Below are positions 57,545-64,000 of a DNA stretch of 64,000 bases, piece by piece. Positions within the stretch are counted from its first letter, which is position 1; each line of letters begins with the position of its first letter. The translations under genes and the position numbers were made by a program. The DNA comes from Mycobacteriales bacterium (lineage in GTDB: Bacteria; Actinomycetota; Actinomycetes; Mycobacteriales; Mycobacteriaceae): NCBI GenBank assembly GCA_012842085.1, contig DUTM01000002.1:1-64000 (forward strand), read 5' to 3'. Under the pieces are notes generated by a model that worked only from the letters and a program-made list of their open reading frames with translations, searched no databases and had not been told where the DNA came from.

Positions 57545-58056
57545 ATGTCTTCCGGGGTGGCGGTGGCGGGGTTGCTTTCAGCAGCTGCGATGTAGTCGAC
57601 GATGTCCGAGAATTTGTTGTAGGTGTCGTCCCAGGCGCGTTTGCCAATCATGCGTTCTTTGGGCCGTTTGAAGTCCCACTGCGGAACTTTGGTGAGCAGG
57701 TCGCGGCTGAGTGACCGGTTCCATTCAATGAAGTGGACGGGCGCGGGCGCTACGGCTCGCCGAACATTCTCGATTGCTTTTTCCACATCGGCGGTGACGG
57801 GTCCTGGTGCGGTGGGGCTCACCAGTACTCCCGCTATGCGGATGCGCGGATTGTTGAGCAGCCCATACAGTTGGTGAATCCCGTAGTCCATGTATTGGGG
57901 AGAGGCTCCAATAACGGGCACTATCCAGGGGCTTCCGGAGGCCGGCACGGGGGATTCCAGGGGGCGTTCGTCCGCGGAGCGGCCCCACAAGTGGGCTAGA
58001 GTGGTGGCGCCACAGCGGCGGCTGGTGGGCACAACATGTACTAGTGGTAATGGCAT
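57541..58056 (-). CDS. Unknown protein with a degenerate P-loop-like start
   Basis: 171 residues, no firm family. The N-terminus VVPTSRRCGATTLAHLWG looks like a ParA/MinD Walker A that lost its lysines, and the part VHFIEWNRSLSRDLL recalls the VHLIPFDEHLAEG region of EspI-like proteins; both are loose resemblances. Third gene of the minus-strand unit with the Pro-rich membrane protein (4 bp upstream) and the glycine-zipper protein. No signal or span, so cytoplasmic. Confidence 0.6.
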   Translation of the reverse strand: MPLPLVHVVPTSRRCGATTLAHLWGRSADERPLESPVPASGSPWIVPVIGASPQYMDYGIHQLYGLLNNPRIRIAGVLVSPTAPGPVTADVEKAIENVRRAVAPAPVHFIEWNRSLSRDLLTKVPQWDFKRPKERMIGKRAWDDTYNKFSDIVDYIAAAESNPATATPEDI

Positions 58057-58060
58057 GTAG

Positions 58061-58894
58061 CTACCCTTCCTCTCCTCGGGATTCCTTGGCTTTCTTTTCT
58101 GCTAGCTCACGCTGCAGCTCCGCGTTTCGACGAGTCCCGGTGACGACATAGCCTTGGCCAGGGATTTCAGCTGTGCTGTAGTCGGAAATCCATTTCTTCT
58201 CGACGGTTTTGTCGAGGGTGCGCCAATGGACTTGCACCTTCCACCAGTTTTCTTCCAGTGGGGTGATGGTGGTGCACCATTCCACTTTCTTTTCGGGTAC
58301 TTCCCTGGCGATTTGGCTGGCAATACTCTCTTCGGTTAACCACTGGCCGTTGGTGAGTGAATAGTAACCAGATGCGCTGCGCAGTCCCAGGTACTGGCGC
58401 CACATTTCAGCGAGTACGCCTTGCGGGATATCGGTCGGCCCTCCAGCGTCGGACACGTAGGGGTTTCCGGTCCGCGGTTCGCACCATTTTTCGACGGCGG
58501 CTGTGGGGGTTGGGCTTGGTTCTGGTTCTTCGCTCTTGTCGTGGTCGGGTACCAAGACCGCGACAAGTACCACTACGACGATGAGTGGGACAACGAAGAG
58601 GGCTGCAAAGCCGAGGTTTTTGAATAGCTTTTTCTTCTCCGGATCCATCGGCTGCTTCGGCTGCTTTGGTTGTTGTGGTTGTTGTGGCAGCTTCGGAGAC
58701 ATGGCGGCACCGCTTGGTTGAGGTGCAGCTGCCGGGGGTGTTGGTGTCCCCGCCGGCTCGCTACCGAAGAATGGATTGTCTGCCACGGGCGCAGGGGTGC
58801 TCGCCAGTGGTGCCCCGGAGGGCTCTTTACTCGTGACACTGGCGGGAACGCCCCATTCACGGAGCCATTCCCGCCAGTTTTCGCTGCTACTCAT
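58061..58894 (-). CDS. Single-span membrane protein with Pro/Gln-rich cytoplasmic tail
   Basis: 277 residues: N-terminal 20 residues with WREWLREWG, a disordered Pro/Gln/Lys stretch (QQPQQPKQPKQPMDP), one span at about 93-113, then an extracytoplasmic domain of about 160 residues with two Cys (KWCEPRTG and VEWCTTIT) and several Trp. No family recognised. Middle gene of the three-gene operon; 4 bp separate it from the gene behind and 24 bp from the one in front. Confidence 0.68.
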   Translation of the reverse strand: MSSSENWREWLREWGVPASVTSKEPSGAPLASTPAPVADNPFFGSEPAGTPTPPAAAPQPSGAAMSPKLPQQPQQPKQPKQPMDPEKKKLFKNLGFAALFVVPLIVVVVLVAVLVPDHDKSEEPEPSPTPTAAVEKWCEPRTGNPYVSDAGGPTDIPQGVLAEMWRQYLGLRSASGYYSLTNGQWLTEESIASQIAREVPEKKVEWCTTITPLEENWWKVQVHWRTLDKTVEKKWISDYSTAEIPGQGYVVTGTRRNAELQRELAEKKAKESRGEEG

Positions 58895-58918
58895 CTATTT
58901 TTTAGAGCGGCCTTTCTG

Positions 58919-60355
58919 TTAGATCTGCACCATTCTGGGGAGATCCAATTTCCCTAAAGTGTCCACACTAAATGTGTCCTTCACTTTATCCTGAATTTCA
59001 GTGCTTCGATTCTTCAGCTTGGTGAAGGGCTTGGCGTCACCAATGGTTTTCACATCGTTGACAGTTGTTTTGACAACATCTTTAGCGCTTGGGAACTGTA
59101 CCAGTTTCTTGTCGTCAATCTGCTTGTAGCCACCTTTGCGGCGTGCAGAGTTATCGAGGTCAATAATTCCTGCGGTGAGTCCGCTAACAACTCCGGTGAC
59201 GACGGAGGTAGCAACTACCCCCGCGGTGGCTCCTACCGCAGCTCCAACAGTGCCACCTAGGACAGTACCAACGACAGGAGTGGCCACTAGAGCGGCGGCA
59301 CCGATTGCACCACCGGCCAAGCCGAGGGCTAATGCTCCACCAGCAGCACCGACAACTAAGCCAATACCACCCACGGTAACTGCGCCCAATGCGAGTCCCG
59401 CAGCAGCACCCAGAGCTAAACCACCTAGACCGAAGACTGCAGCACCGATTAGTGGGCCACCAACAAGGCCTATCACACCACCAATGGTTGCTCCGCTAAC
59501 GGCGCCACCAGCTCCGACAGGTATACCCAGAATTCCGCCAACTGGGCTGCTTGCCACGAATCCGATGACGGCGCCAGCAGCAGCGACGAGAGATCCAACC
59601 GCGCCAGCAAGAAGCAAGCCGAAAGTGGCAGCTCCTCCAAAGGCACCCATGGCGCCAAGCAGCAGACCCAAGCCAACACCTCCGACAAGTGCTGCACCGA
59701 GACCGCCAACTACAGCTCCGAGTCCACCGAGGGCTACACCCCCGATAAGGGCGCCTGCTCCAACCCCCAAAACCATGGCGGCAATTGCGACAGGTACTGC
59801 AAGTACGACACCGGCAGCGCCACCTGCGACGGCGCCGACAGCCCCGCCTGCAACTCCGCCTGCAGCAGCGCCGGCTACGCGCGGCACAGTACCAGCGGCC
59901 AGAGCTTTAATGAGCTCCGGATTATTTTTCAGTGCTTTTGGATCTTTCAACAGCATGAGCGGTACCCGCACCAACAGCACTGGTGAGGTAGCAGCATTGA
60001 TACCGTACTTGGCTCCTACTTCAGCTGCATGCTTGAAGTCGCTGCTGGTTAGAAGGGCACGGGCAAGATCCATTTCGGAAAGGATGAGAAGACCCTTCTT
60101 GGTTTTAAGGGGCTTCTTTTTAGGTGCCGGCTTAGCGGCCGGCGGATTGTAGTATGGCGCCGGCGTAGACGGATAGTAGTTTTGCGGAGCCGTTGGGGTT
60201 TCCTGAACTGCCGGGGGATCAAACTCGGGAGTCGGTTCAGCATCCACGGCTGACGCAACATTCACTCCCAGACATGCAGCCATTAAAACGGCGATGGGGA
60301 GAGCAAAAAAACGTTTCACTCGCTTCTTCTTTGCGTCAAGTGCCACAAAAGGCAC
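58919..60355 (-). CDS. Secreted glycine-zipper protein, unknown
   Basis: 478 residues. Basic N-terminus KKKRVKRF and a hydrophobic signal to about residue 36, a Pro/Tyr-rich linker (41-80), a helical segment (85-158), then residues 160-398, about 239 residues of Gly/Ala/Val/Leu without a single charged residue, and a basic/polar C-terminal 80 residues. The G-x3-G spacing throughout is a glycine-zipper pattern as in pore-forming or membrane-packing proteins. GTG start at 60355 (60346 possible), no Shine-Dalgarno. Leads the three-gene operon. Confidence 0.7.
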   Translation of the reverse strand: MPFVALDAKKKRVKRFFALPIAVLMAACLGVNVASAVDAEPTPEFDPPAVQETPTAPQNYYPSTPAPYYNPPAAKPAPKKKPLKTKKGLLILSEMDLARALLTSSDFKHAAEVGAKYGINAATSPVLLVRVPLMLLKDPKALKNNPELIKALAAGTVPRVAGAAAGGVAGGAVGAVAGGAAGVVLAVPVAIAAMVLGVGAGALIGGVALGGLGAVVGGLGAALVGGVGLGLLLGAMGAFGGAATFGLLLAGAVGSLVAAAGAVIGFVASSPVGGILGIPVGAGGAVSGATIGGVIGLVGGPLIGAAVFGLGGLALGAAAGLALGAVTVGGIGLVVGAAGGALALGLAGGAIGAAALVATPVVGTVLGGTVGAAVGATAGVVATSVVTGVVSGLTAGIIDLDNSARRKGGYKQIDDKKLVQFPSAKDVVKTTVNDVKTIGDAKPFTKLKNRSTEIQDKVKDTFSVDTLGKLDLPRMVQI

Positions 60356-60585
60356 AGTGGTCTAAAGTTACGCACCGCAGTTTAGGGAGCTGCCGAGAGC
60401 TACAGGGGCGCTACTTTTAATAAACCATTGAAGAAAACACTTAGAACTGGAGAAATGCTGAAATTAATCGGTTAAAAATATTTTTAAACCGTTGTTAGAG
60501 TTGAATACTCCGCCATACCTCTACCGTGCTATCCCGCACACGCCAACCAGTAGAGAAACGACGTCAATAAGACGTCAAGAAACAG
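60356..60585. other. Promoter-side gap of the glycine-zipper operon
   Basis: Gene-free, AT-richer than its neighbours. A near-perfect palindrome GGTTAAAAATATTTTTAAACC is at 60470-60490. It could be a regulator or nucleoid-protein site. No promoter boxes can be assigned firmly. Confidence 0.4.
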
Positions 60586-60632
60586 AAAACCCTTGCCGAG
60601 AAACCTGAAAAAGGTTATCTAGCAAGGGTTTT
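60586..60632 (-). terminator. Terminator of tRNA-Ser(TGA)
   Basis: AAAACCCTTGC (60586-60596) pairs with GCAAGGGTTTT (60622-60632); a second small AACCT/AGGTT hairpin is nested in the loop. On the minus strand a TTTT run follows. Confidence 0.75.
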
Positions 60633-60637
60633 AAGAG

Positions 60638-60724
60638 CGGAAGTGGAGGGATTTGAACCCCCGGCCCGCGCAAACGGGCGCTCGCTTTCAAGGCGAGTGC
60701 ATTCGGCCGCTCTGCCACACTTCC
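60638..60724 (-). tRNA. tRNA-Ser(TGA)
   Basis: Acceptor GGAAGTG/CACTTCC, variable arm, T-loop GGTTCAAATCC, anticodon loop CTTGAAA giving TGA (reads UCA and other UCN). CCA is not encoded. Confidence 0.95.
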
Positions 60725-60763
60725 TTTGCGTTCTACATCATAGCGGGCAGAGACGCCGGATAC

Positions 60764-61771
60764 CTACTCAACCACTTCTTCCGATTGCTCCTGGAGAATC
60801 TCGCGGTACAGTGCAATCACTTTGTCGGCGATAAATCGGATGCCGGCATTGTTGTAGTGGAAGCGCACTCCCGGACCACGGTTAATAATGAACGTATGGT
60901 CGGGGTGGCACAGGTCGTGCCCCACCACGTCACGGAGTGGAACGTTGTAAACGTTGGGACCTGCCAGCTTGGAAGCGTTTTCAAGGGCGATGTCGGTTTC
61001 TTCCCGCATCCGCTCCAGTATTTGTTGCTCTTCAAGCGTCACGTTCTTCAAAATATTGGGGCAGTTTCCGCCCTTCATCAGGGGCAGGTAACCCACCGTA
61101 ATGATGGTGGCGTTGGGGGCACGTTTCCGAATATCCTTCAACACCCGCAGAAGCTGCTCTTCCACCTCTTCACGCGTGGCGCCCTGGGTTATTTCTTGGG
61201 TTCCGCTGCGGGCATCCGCTTTAAACAGCTGGTCGACGGTCCCAAAGTCGTTGGAGCCGTAGCTCACCACCACCAGTTGGGTTTTGTACCCGAGTTTTTG
61301 GAGCGGCTGCTTCCAGTAGCGTCCAGTTTTTGCACCCGCGCAGGAAAGATCCGTCAACGGCATCTGCATGACTTTAGCCACCTCTTCGGGCCAGTTGTTG
61401 TCGTTGTGGATGCAGCCGTTTTCGGTTTTTATGCGGACTTTATTGGGGGAGAGAGCCTGCGTGGAGTCGCCGAGGGCCACAAAAATTTCGCCTTCGTTAA
61501 GATCCTCGTCCACAGCCTCAGCCTCCTTCGGGGTGTTCGACATGCCTTCACCATCTGTGCGGGTGGTCGCGTCCGAGTCGGTAGTGCCCCGTTCGGAGTA
61601 ATCCGGTTCCGTAACCGGTGGTGTGATGGTCTCCGGCTCCGTTACCGCCGGTTGGGCAGGTTTATCCGGGTCAGCCTGTGCATAATTGGGGGCTATTCCA
61701 AAGCCTCCAGACACTAGCGCGAGGCTCAACACGAATGTTGCACCGGCAGATAACCAGCGAGAGTTGTCCAT
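60764..61771 (-). CDS. Secreted SGNH-type hydrolase
   Basis: About 335 residues from the ATG at 61771 (MDNSRWLSAG; 61783 also possible). A signal sequence (ATFVLSLALVSGGFGIAP) leads to a Pro/Glu/Thr-rich linker and an SGNH/GDSL domain: block I ALGDST with the Ser nucleophile, block III YGSND and a C-terminal His near FHYNN for block V. Actinobacterial members act on envelope lipids or acyl sugars; the substrate is unknown here. Cys pairs (NGCIHN, LSCAG, GNCPN, DLCHPD) suggest disulfides. Single gene. Confidence 0.85.
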   Translation of the reverse strand: MDNSRWLSAGATFVLSLALVSGGFGIAPNYAQADPDKPAQPAVTEPETITPPVTEPDYSERGTTDSDATTRTDGEGMSNTPKEAEAVDEDLNEGEIFVALGDSTQALSPNKVRIKTENGCIHNDNNWPEEVAKVMQMPLTDLSCAGAKTGRYWKQPLQKLGYKTQLVVVSYGSNDFGTVDQLFKADARSGTQEITQGATREEVEEQLLRVLKDIRKRAPNATIITVGYLPLMKGGNCPNILKNVTLEEQQILERMREETDIALENASKLAGPNVYNVPLRDVVGHDLCHPDHTFIINRGPGVRFHYNNAGIRFIADKVIALYREILQEQSEEVVE

Positions 61772-61909
61772 GCGAAGAAGCATATCCCAAGACGTCACAA
61801 TTTTTGGGTTCTCCAACTGCTGTTCTACAACTGCTGTTTTCTGTCATCATTCACCCCGGCAGACTGTTTGGTGTCACCAATACACGTTGGGTCGCGATAC
61901 ATTTGAAAC

Positions 61910-62899
61910 ATGCATGCACTCATGTTGCCTACCTTTAATGGACCCCGTTCCCTTACCTGGCGGCAAACTCCCGACCCCGTGCCTGGACCTGGCGAAGTGC
62001 TTATTAAAGTGCGCGCCGTGGCCACCAACCGGGCCGACATTTCCCACACCTATGGCCGCTACAAGCCACCCGCCGGGGTTAGTCCGCTACCCGGAATGGA
62101 GTGCTCCGGCACCATCGTGGCACTCGGGCCAGACCAGCCGGAGGATTCCCTCTGGACAGTGGGTGACGAGTGCTGTGCGCTTTTGAACGGCGGCGGCTAC
62201 GCCCAATTGGCTACCGCCCCCACGCGCCAACTGTTCCCCATCCCCCGCGGTGTGGATCTGGTGGATGCGGCGGCCCTGCCGGAGGCTGCCTGCGTCGCAT
62301 GGTCCAACCTGGTGATGGAGGGTGGCCTGCGCCCCGGGCACAATGTTCTTATCCAGGGCGGTGCCGGCGGCATGGGTTCTTTTGCGATCCAGTTGGCGAA
62401 AGCTCTCGGCGCAGGTGTGGTGGCGACGGCCGGGAAGACTCGCACCGTCGACCTCTGCTACGAGTTGGGGGCTGACGTTGCTCTCAACTATCACGATGAG
62501 GATCCGAAGATGACGCTGAGCGCATTGGGGGGAGCGAACGTGATCCTCGATATTCAGGGCGCATCCACTCTCGGCCTGCACCTTTCTTGTGTCGCACCGT
62601 TTGGGCGGATCGTCACCATTGGTTTGCAGGGCGGCAAAACCGCGGAACTGGACTACGGCAAACTCATGTCGAAGAAGGCGGGGATTATTTGCACCAGCTT
62701 GCGGGCACGCCCCGCCACTGGCCCAGGTTCCAAAGCGGAAATTGTGCGGCAGGTGACGCAGCATGTGTGGCCGCTGATTGAGACTGGACTTATCAGCCCG
62801 GTCATCGAACGCCGGGTGCCGTTGCGTTCCGCTTACGATGTGCTCCAGGATATGGAGAAGTTTGAAACCATGGGAAAGTCGGTTCTGCTGGTAGAGTAA
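61910..62899 (+). CDS. Zinc-independent quinone oxidoreductase (MDR family)
   Basis: 329 residues, NAD(P)H:quinone reductase of the medium-chain dehydrogenase family without catalytic zinc ligands. PGEVLIKVRAVATNRADISHTYGRY, PGMECSGTI and the NADPH motif VLIQGGAGGMGSFAIQLAKALGA are in order (seen as shorter blocks). In mycobacteria a similar gene lies near the galactan exporter, as here. ATG start; divergent from the SGNH gene. Confidence 0.9.
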   Translation: MHALMLPTFNGPRSLTWRQTPDPVPGPGEVLIKVRAVATNRADISHTYGRYKPPAGVSPLPGMECSGTIVALGPDQPEDSLWTVGDECCALLNGGGYAQLATAPTRQLFPIPRGVDLVDAAALPEAACVAWSNLVMEGGLRPGHNVLIQGGAGGMGSFAIQLAKALGAGVVATAGKTRTVDLCYELGADVALNYHDEDPKMTLSALGGANVILDIQGASTLGLHLSCVAPFGRIVTIGLQGGKTAELDYGKLMSKKAGIICTSLRARPATGPGSKAEIVRQVTQHVWPLIETGLISPVIERRVPLRSAYDVLQDMEKFETMGKSVLLVE

Positions 62900-62942
62900 T
62901 GTCAGTTCAGAGTTTCATGTCTAGGCAGGTAGGCTCGTCAGA

Positions 62943-63851
62943 GTGGAAATTGTAGAACGACAAGACGGTCAGATTCCCGAACACGACCATAGTGGTTTGG
63001 GCATCTTGGCGAAGACTTTCGAGGGTGAACCACCCAAATCAGATTCGTTCACGTTCCGTCGTGCTTTCCAAGATCTTATTGACGGCTGGAAAGCTGACGA
63101 GCTGTGGATCATGCTCGGCTGGCAGGACATTAAACAGCGCTACCGCCGCTCCACCTTGGGCCCCCTGTGGATTACTATCGCCACCGGCGTGATGGCTGTT
63201 GCGCTGGGGCTACTCTACTCGCTGCTGTTCAACGAGGATCTCTCGTACTTCCTCCCCCACGTGACCTTGGGTCTTATTATGTGGGGCTTCATTGCGGGAT
63301 GTATTCAGGACGGGGCCCAGGTTTTTATTGCTAACGAGGGCCTTATTAAGCAGCTGCCCGCACCGCTTAGTGTGCACGTCTACCGGCTGGTGTGGCGCCA
63401 ACTATTGTTCCTGGGCCACAACATGATTATTTACCTCATTCTGTTGGTGGTGTTTAGGCCCTCCCTCGGCTGGGATGTGCTGCTGTTTATTCCGGGGCTA
63501 CTACTCCTCATGCTGAACGGTGTGTGGGTGTCCATGTTCTTCGGCATTATCGCCACCCGCTTCCGGGACGTTGCCCCGCTGGTTGACTCCCTCGTCCAGC
63601 TGGCGTTCTACATGACCCCCATTGTGTGGACCACCCGCACCCTCTACTCCAACGAAGCCATGTCGCAGCGCGCCAAACTGGCGGAACTCAACCCGCTTTA
63701 CCACTACCTGGAGATTGTGCGCTCTCCCCTCATGGGTCTAGACGTGGCCCCCTACCACTGGGCAGTGGTGGGCGGCTGCACTGTTATCGGATTCATTTTG
63801 ATGCTGCTTGTGATGCGGAAAGCCCGTGGCCGCGTCTCCTACTGGGTATAG
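62943..63851 (+). CDS. wzm: Polysaccharide ABC exporter permease, Wzm type
   Basis: 302 residues, six spans in the ABC-2 arrangement for polysaccharide export, with WQDIKQRYRRSTLGPLW and the C-terminal LNPLYHYLEIVRSPLMG typical of Wzm/RfbD. By position and family this should be the galactan (lipid-linked) exporter used in arabinogalactan assembly. GTG start at 62943. Followed 16 bp later by the ATPase partner. Confidence 0.88.
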   Translation: MEIVERQDGQIPEHDHSGLGILAKTFEGEPPKSDSFTFRRAFQDLIDGWKADELWIMLGWQDIKQRYRRSTLGPLWITIATGVMAVALGLLYSLLFNEDLSYFLPHVTLGLIMWGFIAGCIQDGAQVFIANEGLIKQLPAPLSVHVYRLVWRQLLFLGHNMIIYLILLVVFRPSLGWDVLLFIPGLLLLMLNGVWVSMFFGIIATRFRDVAPLVDSLVQLAFYMTPIVWTTRTLYSNEAMSQRAKLAELNPLYHYLEIVRSPLMGLDVAPYHWAVVGGCTVIGFILMLLVMRKARGRVSYWV

Positions 63852-63867
63852 AAAAGGAGATTGCACC

Positions 63868-64000
63868 ATGGCTAGAAGAAACGAAGAAAAACGTCCCGTC
63901 TCCATCGACACCTACGACGCCTGCGTCGACTTCCCCATTTTTGATGCCCGCACCCGCTCCCTCAAACAAACCTTCCTGGGTGCCGCCGGTGGCGTTATTG
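63868..64000 (+). CDS. wzt: Polysaccharide ABC exporter ATPase, Wzt type (start only)
   Basis: The first 44 codons are in the window: the segment VDFPIFDARTRSLKQTFLG is characteristic of Wzt/RfbE ATPases just before Walker A. The gene runs off the right edge. AAGGAG lies 8 nt before the ATG. Pairs with the Wzm permease. Confidence 0.85.
   Translation, partial: MARRNEEKRPVSIDTYDACVDFPIFDARTRSLKQTFLGAAGGVI

Noticed and set aside
59136-60152. 338-codon plus-strand frame rich in Pro/Ala/Thr opposite the glycine-zipper gene
   Set aside because: It is the reverse complement of Gly/Ala/Val codons, and lacks a signal or family. The minus-strand frame has a proper signal peptide and operon context.

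Overview
The window is a compact bacterial chromosome segment, gene-dense and moderately GC-rich, from a mycolic-acid-containing actinobacterium (Mycobacteriales). The evidence is a secreted mycolyltransferase of the antigen 85 family, PknG with its partner GlnX, an IdeR/DtxR-type iron box, FprA, a DUF732 protein, an EspI-like MinD protein, and a Wzm/Wzt-type polysaccharide exporter like the mycobacterial galactan exporter. Gene order echoes Mycobacterium tuberculosis blocks known from memory: thiE/thiO/thiS/thiG-glnX-pknG-ackA-pta, then aspT-dnaX-recR, then tadA-tyrA, an aromatic aminotransferase, and wzm. Corynebacterium, Dietzia or Lawsonella relatives all fit; I cannot name the species. 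There is no rRNA, prophage, insertion sequence or CRISPR array.

Layout. 0-7.6 kb: peptide deformylase, a divergent glycerol dehydrogenase / dihydroxyacetone kinase pair that takes glycerol to DHAP, exonuclease III, polyphosphate kinase 2 and an unknown secreted protein. 7.8-15.1 kb: thiamine region with two TPP riboswitches, one before thiC and one before thiO-thiS-thiG, the latter followed by an ABC exporter, plus thiE. 15.2-22.4 kb: glnX-pknG (no glnH between them) and the pta-ackA acetate operon. 22.5-27 kb: HAD phosphatase, Nudix protein, iron box and fprA, DJ-1 family protein. 27-36 kb: dnaX-recR, EspI-like protein, aspT, SRP RNA, gluQ, gdhA and tRNA-Ser(GGA). 35.8-38 kb: a queuosine-precursor transporter and an unusual Tgt.

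38-49 kb: mycolyltransferase, META-domain protein, tRNA-Ser(CGA), tadA with its partner, tyrA, a frameshifted DHA2 drug-efflux gene with its MarR regulator, a candidate structured ncRNA next to an AT-rich gap, a DUF732 protein, tRNA-Arg(ACG), a Tat-exported metallophosphoesterase and tRNA-Ser(GCT). 49-57.5 kb: a Mn/Zn ABC importer, aromatic aminotransferase, DsbA/CcdA thiol-redox pair, lipoprotein, peroxidase and sugar acetyltransferase. 57.5-64 kb: an unknown three-gene envelope operon with a 239-residue charge-free glycine-zipper protein, tRNA-Ser(TGA), an SGNH hydrolase, a quinone oxidoreductase and wzm plus the start of wzt.

The most interesting points are the Tgt that has lost its zinc cysteines and carries a queuine-type pocket beside a transporter, the PknG module without GlnH, the glycine-zipper operon, the multi-stem RNA candidate at 44.7-44.9 kb, and a shared divergent promoter between tyrA and the tadA partner gene.
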